A DNA stretch of 64,000 nt, from contig JAGWPB010000001.1 in NCBI GenBank assembly GCA_028870665.1, positions 37,216 through 101,215 of the forward strand. Reading direction: 5' to 3'. Positions within the stretch are counted from its first letter, which is position 1, and each line of letters begins with the position of its first letter. Made by a program: the position numbers and the translations under genes. The notes below the pieces were generated by a model that had not been told where the DNA came from, ran no database searches, and was given only the letters and a program-made list of their open reading frames with translations. This document shows positions 11,710 through 22,107 of the stretch, one piece after another. The stretch is from Lysobacteraceae bacterium (GTDB lineage: Bacteria > Pseudomonadota > Gammaproteobacteria > Xanthomonadales > Rhodanobacteraceae).

Positions 11710-12958
11710 GCGTGGTCACCCGCAGCGGAACCGGCTTGGTCTTCTCCCAGCCGAAGTAGGTATAGGCCCAGAGGAAGATGAAGAAGGCGAAATAGACGCC
11801 GGTCAGCGCGCGGCCGATGTAGGTGTCGCCGATCCAGGTTCCCTCGCCGCCGCCGATCTTGCCCAGCCAGATGAAGGCCAGCGCGAACAGGCCGAGCGCG
11901 ACCTTGTAGCCGGCACCACGATAGCGCCACGACTTGACCTTGCCGCGATCGATCCAGGGCATGAAAAACAGCAGCGCGATCGCCGAGAACAGCGTGATCA
12001 CGCCCAGGCCCTTGCTGGGGATCACGCGCAGCATCGCGTAGAAGGGCATGAAGTACCACACCGGATGAATCGCCGCCGGGGTCACCAGATTGTTGGCGGG
12101 CACGAAGTTGTCATGCTCGAGGAAGAAACCGAAGAAGGTCGGCTGGTAGAAGATGATGAAGGCGGCGATCAGCAGGAACACGCCGACACCGAACAGATCC
12201 TTCACCGTGTAGTAGGGATGGAACGGAATGCCGTCCAGCGGTCGGCCGGCGGCGTCCTTGCTCTCCTTGATCTCGACGCCGTCGGGATTGTTGGAGCCGA
12301 CTTCGTGCAGCGCCCACAGATGCAGCACCACCAGCATCAGCAGCACCAGCGGCAGCGCGATGACGTGCAGGGCGAAGAAACGGTTGAGGGTGGCGTCGGC
12401 GGGCAGGAAGTCGCCCATGATCCACTCCACCAGCTTGTTGCCGATCACCGGCACCGCACCGAACAGCGAGATGATCACCTTGGCGCCCCAGAACGACATC
12501 TGCCCCCACGGCAGCACATAGCCCATGAAGGCCTCGGCCATCAGCGCCAGATACACGAACATGCCGAGGATCCACAGCAGCTCGCGCGGCTTCTTGTAGG
12601 AGCCGTACATCAGCGCGCGGAACATGTGCAGATACACCACGACGAAGAACAGCGAAGCGCCGGTGGTGTGCATGTAGCGGATCAGCCAGCCCCACTCGAC
12701 GTCGCGCATGATGTACTGCACCGAGGCGAAGGCGCCGGCCGCGCTCGGATTGAAGTTCATGGTCAGGAAGATGCCGGTGACGATCTGGTTGACCAGCACC
12801 AGCAGCGCCAGCGAGCCGAAGTAGTACATCACGTTGAAGTTCTTCGGCGCGTAGTAGTCGGTGGTCGCCGAACGCATGAAGCCGATGATCGGCAGGCGCT
12901 CCTCGATCCAGGCGAGCACCTTGTTGTCCGGCTTGTAGGCATCGTGCGCGGCGGCCAT
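11702..12958 (-). CDS. petB: Cytochrome b of bc1 complex
   Basis: MAAAHDAYKPDNKVLAWIEERLPI...WGWLIRYMHTTGASLFF, VLPWGQMSFWGA; polytopic. Confidence 0.96.
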   Translation of the reverse strand: MAAAHDAYKPDNKVLAWIEERLPIIGFMRSATTDYYAPKNFNVMYYFGSLALLVLVNQIVTGIFLTMNFNPSAAGAFASVQYIMRDVEWGWLIRYMHTTGASLFFVVVYLHMFRALMYGSYKKPRELLWILGMFVYLALMAEAFMGYVLPWGQMSFWGAKVIISLFGAVPVIGNKLVEWIMGDFLPADATLNRFFALHVIALPLVLLMLVVLHLWALHEVGSNNPDGVEIKESKDAAGRPLDGIPFHPYYTVKDLFGVGVFLLIAAFIIFYQPTFFGFFLEHDNFVPANNLVTPAAIHPVWYFMPFYAMLRVIPSKGLGVITLFSAIALLFFMPWIDRGKVKSWRYRGAGYKVALGLFALAFIWLGKIGGGEGTWIGDTYIGRALTGVYFAFFIFLWAYTYFGWEKTKPVPLRVTTHD

Positions 12959-13554
12959 CACGCGGCTCCTTTCGGGCTGACGCCGATACGCACGTGGGTA
13001 TCGTCGATGAAGTGGTAGGGCGGGATCACCATGTTCAGCGGCGCGGGCACGCCCTGGAACACGCGGCCGGAGACGTCGTAGCGCGACTTGTGGCAAGGGC
13101 AGAAGTAGCCGCCCTTCCAGTGGGCATCGAAGGGCTCGGGCCGGATCTCGCCGTAGTAGTCGGGCACGCAACCGAGATGGGTGCAGATGCCGATCATCAC
13201 CAGCCATTCCGGCTTGATCGAACGCCAGGTGTTCTTGCAGTAGGAAGGCTGCTGGTCTTCCTCGCACTTGGGATCACGCAGGCGCGGATCCAGCGACGGC
13301 AGGTCGGCCAGCTGTTCCTTGGTGCGGTTGGCGACGAACACCGGCAGTCCGCGCCAGGCGAAGCGCACCATCTGGCCCAGCTCGATCTTGCTGATGTCCG
13401 CGGTCACCGGGGCTCCCGCGGACAGGGCGCGTGCGCTCGGCTCCCAGGATTCGATGAACGGTACTGCCGCGGCCACCACACCCACGCCGCCGATCACGGC
13501 GGTGGTGGCAGTGAGGAAGCGGCGGCGGCCGTGGTCTACGCCTTCATTCGCCAT
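12958..13554 (-). CDS. petA: Ubiquinol-cytochrome c reductase Rieske iron-sulfur subunit
   Basis: Tat-like RRRFLT signal; CTHLGC and CPCHKSRYD Rieske motifs. Confidence 0.96.
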   Translation of the reverse strand: MANEGVDHGRRRFLTATTAVIGGVGVVAAAVPFIESWEPSARALSAGAPVTADISKIELGQMVRFAWRGLPVFVANRTKEQLADLPSLDPRLRDPKCEEDQQPSYCKNTWRSIKPEWLVMIGICTHLGCVPDYYGEIRPEPFDAHWKGGYFCPCHKSRYDVSGRVFQGVPAPLNMVIPPYHFIDDTHVRIGVSPKGAA

Positions 13555-13677
13555 CAGGCTCTCCGGAACGGCATTGCGACGGTGGGAAGGGGCGGGTACC
13601 CCCAAAAAACGGCCTAGTGTAACGAGTGGCTTGGCCCCCTTACAATCAAGTCCTGCCTTTCTGCGGCGACTTTACGC

Positions 13678-14847
13678 ATGCTGCGCCCTTACGAACTGCT
13701 TGCGTTTGCGCTGCGCGCCGCGGTGACGGGACTGGCCGTGGCGATACTGGTCATTCTGGTCTGGCCGGCTGCCGGAACCGCGCTGCGCGCGCGCCTCGGA
13801 CTCGCTGCGCCACCGCCGGCGGCGGCACCGGCGGCCGTCGCGGCACCGGCGTCGTATGCCGACGCGGTGGCGCGGGCGGCGCCCGCGGTCGTCAACATCT
13901 ACGCCAACCGCACCGTGCTCGAACAGCCGCTGCGGGCGTTCTCCGACCCTCTGCTGCAGCAACTGCTGGGCCCGCAGGCCTACGGCCCGGCGCGCCCGCG
14001 GCGAGTGCAGAACCTTGGTTCCGGCGTGATCGTCAGCAGCAAGGGTTACGTGCTGACCAACAACCACGTGATCGCCGGCGCCGACAACATCCAGGTGATG
14101 CTCTACGATGGCCGCGTGGCCAAGGCCACGGTGATCGGCAGCGATCGCGACACCGATCTGGCGGTGCTGAAGATCGACGCTCACCCGCTGCCCGCGGTGG
14201 CGATCGAGGACCCGCGTCCGGTACGCGTCGGCGACGTGGTGCTGGCGATCGGCAACCCGCTGGGCATCGGCCAGACGGTGACGATGGGCATCGTCAGCGC
14301 GCTGGGCCGCCAGCTCAGCCTGTCCACCGACGAGGACTTCATCCAGACCGACGCCGCGATCAACTCCGGCAATTCCGGCGGCGCGCTGGTGAACTCGCTG
14401 GGCGAGCTGGTCGGCATCAACACCGCCATGCTCGGCCGCGCCTCGGGCGCCGAAGGCATCAGCTTTGCCATCCCGGTGCGCACCGCACGCATGGTGCTGG
14501 AGCAGATCATCCGTCACGGCCGGGTGGTACGCGGCTGGCTGGGCGCCGATTACGCGCCGATCGCGCTGACGCGCGGCGGCCTGCCGATGGCGGCGCGCGG
14601 CGCCATCGTCACCGAGGTCTATCCGGGCGGGCCGGCCGCCGAAGCGGGGCTGCGCCCCGGCGACGTGCTGCTGCGCATCGACCGGACCGACATCCTCGAC
14701 CCCGCCGATCTGCGCCAGCGCGAGTCGGCGCTGACGCCCGGTACGGAGGTGACCCTGTCCGGCCTGCGGCTTGGAGTGCCGTTCCATGTCCGCGTGCGGC
14801 TGGCGGAACGGCCTCCGCAACCGATGGGCCTGCCCTCCGCCGGCTGA
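13678..14847 (+). CDS. DegS/AlgW-type trypsin-like serine protease with PDZ domain
   Basis: N-terminal TM, TNNHVI, DTDLAVLKI, NSGNSGGALV, C-terminal PDZ. Confidence 0.93.
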   Translation: MLRPYELLAFALRAAVTGLAVAILVILVWPAAGTALRARLGLAAPPPAAAPAAVAAPASYADAVARAAPAVVNIYANRTVLEQPLRAFSDPLLQQLLGPQAYGPARPRRVQNLGSGVIVSSKGYVLTNNHVIAGADNIQVMLYDGRVAKATVIGSDRDTDLAVLKIDAHPLPAVAIEDPRPVRVGDVVLAIGNPLGIGQTVTMGIVSALGRQLSLSTDEDFIQTDAAINSGNSGGALVNSLGELVGINTAMLGRASGAEGISFAIPVRTARMVLEQIIRHGRVVRGWLGADYAPIALTRGGLPMAARGAIVTEVYPGGPAAEAGLRPGDVLLRIDRTDILDPADLRQRESALTPGTEVTLSGLRLGVPFHVRVRLAERPPQPMGLPSAG

Positions 14848-14863
14848 CCTCGCCGCGTCTGAC

Positions 14864-15793
14864 TCAGCCGCCCTGCGCCAGCGAGGGCTCGATGGCCGCA
14901 CGATAGCGCCGGTGCAGCAGCGCCACTCGCTGCACGTAGAGCCGCGTCTCGTCGTACGGCGGTATGCCGTTGTACTTGCGCACCGCCGCCTCGCCGGCGT
15001 TGTAGGCCGCCGTGGCGAGACGCTCGTTGCCGTGGAAGTCCCTGAGCAGCTGGGCCAGGTAGCGCGCGCCGCCGTCGATATTCTGTCCGGGCAAGAAAGC
15101 GTCGCGCACGCCCATGTCGGCAGCAGTACCGGGCATCAGCTGCATCAGGCCCTGCGCGCCCTTGTCCGACACCGCCCGCGGATCGAAGGCGCTTTCGGCG
15201 TGAATGACCGCGCGCAGCAGCGCCGGATCGACGCCGTAACGGCTTGCGGCCGAAGCGATTTCGGGCGCATAGGCGTGCACTCGCAGCGGCGTGGTCGCCC
15301 AGTCGATGCCGGAATGCGTGCTGCAGGCGAAGCAGGTCGATATGTAGGTGAACAACATGTCCACGCGCTTGACCGTGATACCTACCGGCCGCACGTTGGT
15401 GTACTCGACGGTACCGTCGGCAAGGGTGACGCGATAGACGCTGCCGCGCAGGATGCGCGCATGCCGGCGCAACGACGGCAGCGTGGTGACCTGATCCGGC
15501 TGCAGCTCCGCGACCAGCGGCTGCGCCGCGGTGGGGCTCTCCGCCGCGGCGCCGGGTCCGGCATCGGCGCCGCGGTTGCCGACCGTCGTGCCGGCAGCGG
15601 CACGGCGTTCGGAGGGGTAACTCATGCGCCGGCACTGACCGTAGCCGCCGCGGCTGGTGCTGAAGACGGTTTCACCGTGGGTGCCGATGCAGCGCCACAG
15701 CGCGCCGGCATGCCCCGGCCACGCCATCAGCAGGCCGCTCGCGGCGAGCAGCGGCAGGGCGAAGCGGCGGCGGGGAAGCGAGAGGGCCGGCAT
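14864..15793 (-). CDS. Lytic transglycosylase (SLT domain)
   Basis: YGVDPALLRAVIHAESAFDPRAVSDKGAQGLMQLMPGTA...AAYNAGEAAV. Confidence 0.9.
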   Translation of the reverse strand: MPALSLPRRRFALPLLAASGLLMAWPGHAGALWRCIGTHGETVFSTSRGGYGQCRRMSYPSERRAAAGTTVGNRGADAGPGAAAESPTAAQPLVAELQPDQVTTLPSLRRHARILRGSVYRVTLADGTVEYTNVRPVGITVKRVDMLFTYISTCFACSTHSGIDWATTPLRVHAYAPEIASAASRYGVDPALLRAVIHAESAFDPRAVSDKGAQGLMQLMPGTAADMGVRDAFLPGQNIDGGARYLAQLLRDFHGNERLATAAYNAGEAAVRKYNGIPPYDETRLYVQRVALLHRRYRAAIEPSLAQGG

Positions 15794-15907
15794 GGGTCGG
15801 CAGTCTGCTACGGACCGCGCGCAGTTCCAAGCGACCGCGTCACACGGCTGGTGAGGCGACGGCGGCACGCGTAGACTGCGACGTTCGCCGAAAATCCAGC
15901 ATCGATC

Positions 15908-17251
15908 ATGCCCGGCAAGCTCTTCATCAAGACCCACGGCTGCCAGATGAACGAGTACGACTCCGCCAAGATGGCGGACGTGCTGCGGGTCGCACACGGG
16001 CTGGAGATCACCAGCGACGAGACCGCGGCGGACGTGATCCTGATCAACACCTGTTCGATCCGCGAGAAAGCCCAGGACAAGGTGTTCAGCCAGCTCGGTC
16101 GCTGGAAGCGGCTCAAGCAGCGCAATCCGGATCTGGTGATCGGCGTCGGCGGCTGCGTCGCCAGCCAGGAGGGCGAGGCGATCGTGCAGCGCGCGCCCTG
16201 CGTGGACCTGGTGTTCGGCCCGCAGACCCTGCATCGCCTGCCGGCGATGATCGATGCGCGCCGCGCAAGCGGCCGTGCCCAGGTGGATATCCGTTTCCCC
16301 GAGATCGAGAAGTTCGACCGCCTCCCCGAGCCGCGCGCCGAAGGCCCCTGCGCCTTCGTCTCGATCATGGAAGGGTGCTCCAAGTACTGTTCCTACTGCG
16401 TCGTGCCCTATACCCGCGGCACCGAGATCAGCCGGCCGTTCGACGACGTGCTGGCCGAGGTGGCCGCGCTGGCCGAGCAGGGTGTGCGCGAGGTCAATCT
16501 GTTGGGCCAGAATGTCAACGCCTACCGCGGACCGCTGCACGGTGGCGGCGCGGCTGATCTGGCGCTGCTGATCCGCGCCATCGCCGAACTCGACGCTATC
16601 GGCCGCATCCGCTTCACCACCTCGCATCCGCTGGAATTCAGCGACAGCCTGGTCGCGGCCTACCGCGACGTTCCCAAGCTGGCCAACTACCTGCACCTGC
16701 CGGTGCAGGCCGGTTCGGATCGCATTCTCGCGGCGATGAAGCGCGGCTACACCGTGCTCGAGTACAAGCAGAAGATCCGCCGCCTGCGCGCGGTGCGCCC
16801 GGACATCGCGATCAGCACCGATCTGATCGTCGGCTTCCCCGGCGAGACCGCGGCCGAGTTCGCGCAGACCCTGAGGCTGGTTGATGAAATCGGTTTCGAC
16901 CAGAGCTTCTCCTTCATCTACTCGCGCCGTCCCGGCACGCCCGCCGCCAGTCTCGCCGACGACGCCACCGACGCGGTCAAGCACGAGCGCCTGGCTCGCC
17001 TGCAGGCGGCACTCAACGCCAATGCGCGCCGCTACAGCGAGGCGATGGTCGGCAGCACGCAGGTCGTGCTGGTCGAAGGTCCGAGCCGGAAGAACCCGGA
17101 CGAGCTGACCGGGCGCACCGAGAACATGCGCGCCGTCAATTTCCCCGGCCAGCCGCGGCTGATCGGGCAATTCGTCGCGGTCACCATCACCGAGGCACGC
17201 GCCAACTCGCTGCGCGCATGCATCCGCCAGGCGGACGATGCCGCGGCCTGA
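15908..17251 (+). CDS. miaB: tRNA-2-methylthio-N6-dimethylallyladenosine synthase
   Basis: [27 protein letters not shown] radical SAM; TRAM domain. Confidence 0.97.
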   Translation: MPGKLFIKTHGCQMNEYDSAKMADVLRVAHGLEITSDETAADVILINTCSIREKAQDKVFSQLGRWKRLKQRNPDLVIGVGGCVASQEGEAIVQRAPCVDLVFGPQTLHRLPAMIDARRASGRAQVDIRFPEIEKFDRLPEPRAEGPCAFVSIMEGCSKYCSYCVVPYTRGTEISRPFDDVLAEVAALAEQGVREVNLLGQNVNAYRGPLHGGGAADLALLIRAIAELDAIGRIRFTTSHPLEFSDSLVAAYRDVPKLANYLHLPVQAGSDRILAAMKRGYTVLEYKQKIRRLRAVRPDIAISTDLIVGFPGETAAEFAQTLRLVDEIGFDQSFSFIYSRRPGTPAASLADDATDAVKHERLARLQAALNANARRYSEAMVGSTQVVLVEGPSRKNPDELTGRTENMRAVNFPGQPRLIGQFVAVTITEARANSLRACIRQADDAAA

Positions 17252-17273
17252 ACCGGCGCGCCCGTCCGAACCG

Positions 17274-18314
17274 ATGACCGACACCCTCATGCACCGTGAT
17301 TTTGCGCTCGCCCCCGACGATGGCGTGCGGCTGGCCAACCTGTGCGGTCCCTTCGACGAGCATCTGCGCCAGATCGAGCTGCGCCTCGGCGTCGAAATCG
17401 TCAACCGTGGCGCCGTCTTTCGCGTGATTGGCGACGAGCGTGCCGCCGCTGCCGCCGAGCGCGTCCTGCGGACCCTCTACGGCGCCTCCGCAGACGTGAC
17501 TCTCGACGCTGCTCGCGTGCATCTGCAGCTGGCCGAATCCGGCGCCGAGAGCGGCGTCGAGCGCGGCACCGACGATGCGCAGGAGGTGGTGATCCGGGTC
17601 AAGCGCGGCATGATCAAGGGCCGCGGCCCGACCCAGGCCCGCTATCTGCACGCGATCGCGCGTCACGACATCAGCTTCGGCGTCGGGCCCGCCGGCACCG
17701 GCAAGACCTACCTGGCGGTGGCCAGCGCGGTGGAGGCGCTGGCGCAGAACCGCGTGCAGCGGCTGATCCTGGTGCGCCCGGCGGTCGAGGCCGGCGAGAA
17801 GCTCGGCTTCCTGCCCGGTGATCTGACCCAGAAGGTCGATCCCTATCTGCGGCCCCTGTACGACGCCCTCTACGAGATGCTCGGTTTCGAGCGCGTGGCC
17901 AAGCTGATCGAGCGCAACGTGATCGAGATCGCACCGTTGGCCTACATGCGTGGGCGCACACTCAATGATGCCTTCGTGATTCTCGACGAGGCGCAGAACA
18001 CCACCGTCGAGCAGATGAAGATGTTCCTGACCCGCATCGGCTTCGGCGCGATGGCCGTGATCACCGGCGACGTGACCCAGACCGACCTGCCGCGCCAGGT
18101 GCGCTCGGGCCTGCGCCACGCCGTCGAGGTGCTGCGCGAGGTCGACGGCATCAGCTTCACCTTCTTCACCTCGCGCGACGTGGTGCGCCATCCGCTGGTG
18201 GCGCGCATCGTGCGGGCGTACGAGGCGTTTGAGGAGAACGGGGTCCGGGACCCGGGAAATGCCGAGCAAAAGCCGAGGTTCGGCGATCGCGAAAAGCGCG
18301 ATCCAACGCTCTGA
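17274..18314 (+). CDS. ybeZ: PhoH-family ATPase
   Basis: GPAGTGKTYLAVA Walker A, FVILDEAQNTT Walker B; miaB-ybeZ-ybeY synteny; start 17274 or 17238. Confidence 0.93.
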   Translation: MTDTLMHRDFALAPDDGVRLANLCGPFDEHLRQIELRLGVEIVNRGAVFRVIGDERAAAAAERVLRTLYGASADVTLDAARVHLQLAESGAESGVERGTDDAQEVVIRVKRGMIKGRGPTQARYLHAIARHDISFGVGPAGTGKTYLAVASAVEALAQNRVQRLILVRPAVEAGEKLGFLPGDLTQKVDPYLRPLYDALYEMLGFERVAKLIERNVIEIAPLAYMRGRTLNDAFVILDEAQNTTVEQMKMFLTRIGFGAMAVITGDVTQTDLPRQVRSGLRHAVEVLREVDGISFTFFTSRDVVRHPLVARIVRAYEAFEENGVRDPGNAEQKPRFGDREKRDPTL

Positions 18315-18415
18315 ATCGCCCGCGCCATGCCTCGCCACCCCACGCACTTTGCTCTTCCGAGTCCCGAACCCCGGGTCCCGGCTCTTCAGGTCCGGGGCCC
18401 CGGCTCCTCCCCAGA

Positions 18416-18441
18416 TCCCGCGTCCCGCGTCCCGCGTCCCG
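18416..18441. repeat. 7-bp tandem repeat (TCCCGCG)x3.7 within a CCCGGG-rich intergenic block
   Basis: Direct reading: tcccgcg tcccgcg tcccgcg tcccg. Confidence 0.85.
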
Positions 18442-18455
18442 GCGGCAGCCCCATC

Positions 18456-18926
18456 GTGCACGTCAGCTACGCCCTGCCCCGCCGCGGCCTGCCGGCACCG
18501 GTGTCGTTCCGGTGCTGGGTGACGGCGGCACTCGCCGGTGCCCGCCGGCGCGCAGCAGCCGAGCTGGCGATCCGCATCGTCGGCACCAGCGAGAGCCGCG
18601 CGCTCAACCGCCGCTACCGTGATCGCGACCGCGCCACCAACGTGCTGTCGTTCACCGCCGAGCTGGCGCCGGGACTGCGCCTGCCGCTGCTGGGCGACCT
18701 GGTGATCTGTGCACCGGTGGTGGCGCGCGAGGCGCGCGAACAGGGCAAGCCGCCAGCCGCGCACTACGCCCATCTGACCATCCACGGGGTGTTGCACCTG
18801 CTTGGCCATGATCATCAGCTCGAGGCTCCGGCGCAGCGCATGGAGACACTGGAAACACGGATCCTGGCCGGTCTCGGAATCGCCGATCCCTACGCGGATG
18901 AACGCGGGCGCCGCCCTTTCGGCTAG
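18456..18926 (+). CDS. ybeY: Endoribonuclease YbeY
   Basis: LTIHGVLHLLGHDH motif; probable GTG start (VHVSYALPRRG); the longer ORF from 18327 reads through repeats. Confidence 0.9.
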   Translation: MHVSYALPRRGLPAPVSFRCWVTAALAGARRRAAAELAIRIVGTSESRALNRRYRDRDRATNVLSFTAELAPGLRLPLLGDLVICAPVVAREAREQGKPPAAHYAHLTIHGVLHLLGHDHQLEAPAQRMETLETRILAGLGIADPYADERGRRPFG

Positions 18927-18966
18927 ACTTTCAGATTCCACCCCACCGACACGATCCACGCCGTCA

Positions 18967-19809
18967 ATGAGCGAGGACCCGAGTACCAGCGGCCCGGCGC
19001 GCTCCTTCTGGGGCCGCCTGGGCCACATGCTTTCCGGCGAGCCGCGCAACCGCGAGGAACTGCTCGCCGAGCTGCGTGCCGCCCACGACAACGGCCTGCT
19101 CGCCCGCGATACCCTGGCGATGATCGAGGGCGCGATCGAGGTCAGCGAGCTGATCGTGGCCGACGCGATGATTCCGCGCATGCAGATGGTGATGCTGGCC
19201 GTCGATGCGCCGTTCGCCGACCTGTTGGCCACGGTGGTCGAATCCGGTCACTCGCGCTTTCCGGTCCACGGCGAGGACAAGGACGAGATCCTCGGCATCC
19301 TGCTGGCCAAGGACCTGCTGCGCACCTTCGGCAACGCCGAGGGCTGCGCCATTCGCGCCCTGTTGCGACCGGCGGCCCTGATTCCGGAATCGATGCGGCT
19401 GAACGTGCTGCTGGGCGAGTTCAAGCTCACCCGCAACCACATGGCCATCGTGATGGACGAGTACGGCGGCGTCGCCGGGCTGATCACCATCGAGGATGTG
19501 CTGGAGGAGATCGTCGGCGACATCGCCGATGAGCACGATGATGCCGAGGCCACCCCGCGCGTGCAGTCGCAGCCCGACGGCAGTCATCTGGTGGACGCGC
19601 TGATGCCGATCGATGACTTCAACGAGCGCTTCGGCACGCAGTTCCCCGACGCGGAATCCGACACCGTCGGCGGCCTGGTCACCGCCGCGATCGGCCATCT
19701 TCCGGAAGCCGGCGAAAGCGCCAGCATCGACGGCTACGCCTTCGAGGTCGTCGCCGCCGACGACCGCCGCGTGATCCGCCTGAAGCTGCGCGCGCCCGAT
19801 GCGGCCTGA
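18967..19809 (+). CDS. corC: CorC/YbeX-type CBS and transporter-associated domain protein
   Basis: MSEDPSTSGPARSFWGRLGHMLSGEPRNREELL; MIPRMQMV; VMDEYGGVAGLITIEDVLEEIVGDI. Confidence 0.93.
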   Translation: MSEDPSTSGPARSFWGRLGHMLSGEPRNREELLAELRAAHDNGLLARDTLAMIEGAIEVSELIVADAMIPRMQMVMLAVDAPFADLLATVVESGHSRFPVHGEDKDEILGILLAKDLLRTFGNAEGCAIRALLRPAALIPESMRLNVLLGEFKLTRNHMAIVMDEYGGVAGLITIEDVLEEIVGDIADEHDDAEATPRVQSQPDGSHLVDALMPIDDFNERFGTQFPDAESDTVGGLVTAAIGHLPEAGESASIDGYAFEVVAADDRRVIRLKLRAPDAA

Positions 19810-21037
19810 GCGGCTCCGGGTCCCTGCGACCCTGCTGGCGCTCCTGCTGCTGGCCGCCCTGCTGCCCGGCACCGCCCGCGCCGGACTGGCCGATGCGCCG
19901 GGAGCCAGCCTCGAGGTGGCGCTGGTCACCTACGGCCCGGGCACCGCGGTATGGGAGCGCTTCGGCCACATCGCCATCTTGCTGCGCGATCGCGCCAGCG
20001 GCGAGGCACGCACCTTCAATTACGGTATCTTCGATTTCGCGCAGAAGGACTTCTACCTCAACTTCGCGCGCGGCCGGATGATCTACCGCATGGACTCCGA
20101 CCCGGCCGACGACGACATCGCGTCGTACATGGCCCAGGGCCGCTCGGTACGCGAGGAGATCCTGGCGTTCACGCCGGCGCAGGCCGCCGCGCTGCGCGAT
20201 TTCCTGTACTGGAATCTCGAGCCGCAGCACGCGCGTTACCGCTACGACTACTTCACCGCCAACTGCTCGACGCAGGTGCGCGACGCGCTCGATCGCGCGC
20301 TCGGCGGCGTCATCCTGGCGCAGACCCAGGCACCCTCCAGCGGCTTCACCTACCGCATGCAGACCGATCGCCTGCTGGCACCGGACCCGGCGCTGATGCT
20401 GCTGGTGGACCTCGGCCTGGGCCCCTACGCCGACCGCCGGCTGTCGTACTGGGACGAGAGCTTCGTGCCGATGGTGCTGGCGCGGGTGTTGCGCGAGGTG
20501 CAGGTGCCGGTCGCCGGCGGCGGCTTGCGCCCGCTGGTGGTCTCCGATCGCCTGCTGGCGCCCAACCGCATCACGGCACCACCGGCGCTGCCACCCGACC
20601 TGCGCCTGCCGCTGCTGGCGACGGGCTTGCTGTGGGCGGCACTGATTGCCGCGCCGCTGCGCTGGCCGCAACGCCGCGCCCTGCGCCGGGTCAGTGCCGT
20701 CGCGGGCGGGCTGTATGCCCTGCTTGGCGGACTCGCCGGCCTGCTGATGCTGGCGCTGTGGACCCTGACCGCGCACCGCGCCGCCTGGGGCAACGAGAAC
20801 CTGTGGCTGTTCGACCCCGCATTGCTGCTGCTGATCGTGCCGCTGCTGCGGCAGGCCGGCACTGCTGCGCGCAGCAGCGTGTTCGCGCGCGGGCTGTCGC
20901 TCCTGCTGGCGCTGGCGGCCGCGTTCGCGCTGTTTTCCAAGATCCTGCCCGGGTTTCCGCAGCAGAACCTGCCCTGGATCCTGCTCGGCCTGCCGCTGGA
21001 TCTGGCGCTGGCCGGGGTGCTGTGGCGGCGTCGTTGA
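19799..21037 (+). CDS. DUF4105-domain membrane protein
   Basis: Signal peptide; VWERFGHIAI...FNYGIFDF; YFTANCSTQVRDALD; C-terminal TM helices. Confidence 0.82.
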   Translation: MRPERLRVPATLLALLLLAALLPGTARAGLADAPGASLEVALVTYGPGTAVWERFGHIAILLRDRASGEARTFNYGIFDFAQKDFYLNFARGRMIYRMDSDPADDDIASYMAQGRSVREEILAFTPAQAAALRDFLYWNLEPQHARYRYDYFTANCSTQVRDALDRALGGVILAQTQAPSSGFTYRMQTDRLLAPDPALMLLVDLGLGPYADRRLSYWDESFVPMVLARVLREVQVPVAGGGLRPLVVSDRLLAPNRITAPPALPPDLRLPLLATGLLWAALIAAPLRWPQRRALRRVSAVAGGLYALLGGLAGLLMLALWTLTAHRAAWGNENLWLFDPALLLLIVPLLRQAGTAARSSVFARGLSLLLALAAAFALFSKILPGFPQQNLPWILLGLPLDLALAGVLWRRR

Positions 21038-21068
21038 GCGCGCCCGCCGCGGCGGGCATGATCGGCGC

Positions 21069-22058
21069 ATGAGTGCGCCCGCGCCGATGGTAGTCAACTG
21101 CGCCGCCTACGATCGTGCCGGCCGGCGCGTGGCCGAGATTCAGGATCTCGGCGCCATCAGCGACGTGCTGGCGGCGGGCGATCGCTTCGTCTGGATCGGC
21201 CTGCACGAACCCGACGCGGCCCTGCTGGACACGCTGCAGCAGGAGTTCGGCCTGCACAACCTGGCGGTCGAGGACGCGCGCAACGCGCACCAGCGGCCCA
21301 AGATCGAGGCCTACGGCGAATCGCTGTTCGTGGTGGTGCAGACCGCGCAGCTGGTCGCCGGCGCGATCGCCTTCGGCGAGACGCATGTGTTCATGGGCGC
21401 GAACTATCTGGTCAGTGTCCGCCACGGTGCTTCGCTGTCCTATGTCACCGCCCGGCGCAGCGCGGAGCAGTCGCCGGAGCTGCTGGGCCTGGGTCCGAGT
21501 TACGCGCTCTACGCGGTGCTCGATTTCGTCGTCGACAACCTGATGCCGATCGTGGACGCCTATCGCGCCGAACTGCGCGAGCTGGAAGGCGACATCTTCG
21601 CTGCGCAATGGAAGCGCGACAGCATCCGCCGCCTGTACGAGATGCAACGCGAACTGATGACGCTGCGCCTCGCGCTGGCACCGCTGCAGGACATTCTCAG
21701 CCAGCTGGTACGGCTGTATCCGGCGCTGGTGCGCGAGGAGACGCGGGTGTACTTCCGCGACGTGTTCGATCACGTCAGCCGCCTCAACGAGGCGGTCAAC
21801 GCGATGCGCGAAATGCTGGGCGCGGCGATGACGGTGTCGCTGTCGCTGGTGACCGTGCGCCAGAACGAGGTGGTCAAGCGCCTGGCCGGCTGGGCCGCGC
21901 TGCTGGCGGCGCCGACGCTGATCGCCAGCTGGTACGGCATGAACTTCCGGCACATGCCCGAACTGGATGCGCCGTGGGCCTACCCGGTGCTGATCGGTGT
22001 GACCGCCTTGATCTGCGGCGGGCTGTTCGTCGCCCTGCGCCGCGCGCACTGGCTGTAA
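21069..22058 (+). CDS. CorA-family Mg2+/Co2+ transporter
   Basis: C-terminal ASWYGMNFRHMPEL (GMN motif) plus TM helices. Confidence 0.95.
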   Translation: MSAPAPMVVNCAAYDRAGRRVAEIQDLGAISDVLAAGDRFVWIGLHEPDAALLDTLQQEFGLHNLAVEDARNAHQRPKIEAYGESLFVVVQTAQLVAGAIAFGETHVFMGANYLVSVRHGASLSYVTARRSAEQSPELLGLGPSYALYAVLDFVVDNLMPIVDAYRAELRELEGDIFAAQWKRDSIRRLYEMQRELMTLRLALAPLQDILSQLVRLYPALVREETRVYFRDVFDHVSRLNEAVNAMREMLGAAMTVSLSLVTVRQNEVVKRLAGWAALLAAPTLIASWYGMNFRHMPELDAPWAYPVLIGVTALICGGLFVALRRAHWL

Positions 22059-22107
22059 CCGCCGCGGCGCCGCGCCACGGGGCGGCAGCGTACCGAACCC
22101 CCCGTCT

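Noticed and set aside
15794-17404. N-terminal extension of the lytic transglycosylase ORF
   Set aside because: Antisense to miaB; a signal-peptide start at 15793 explains the real protein.
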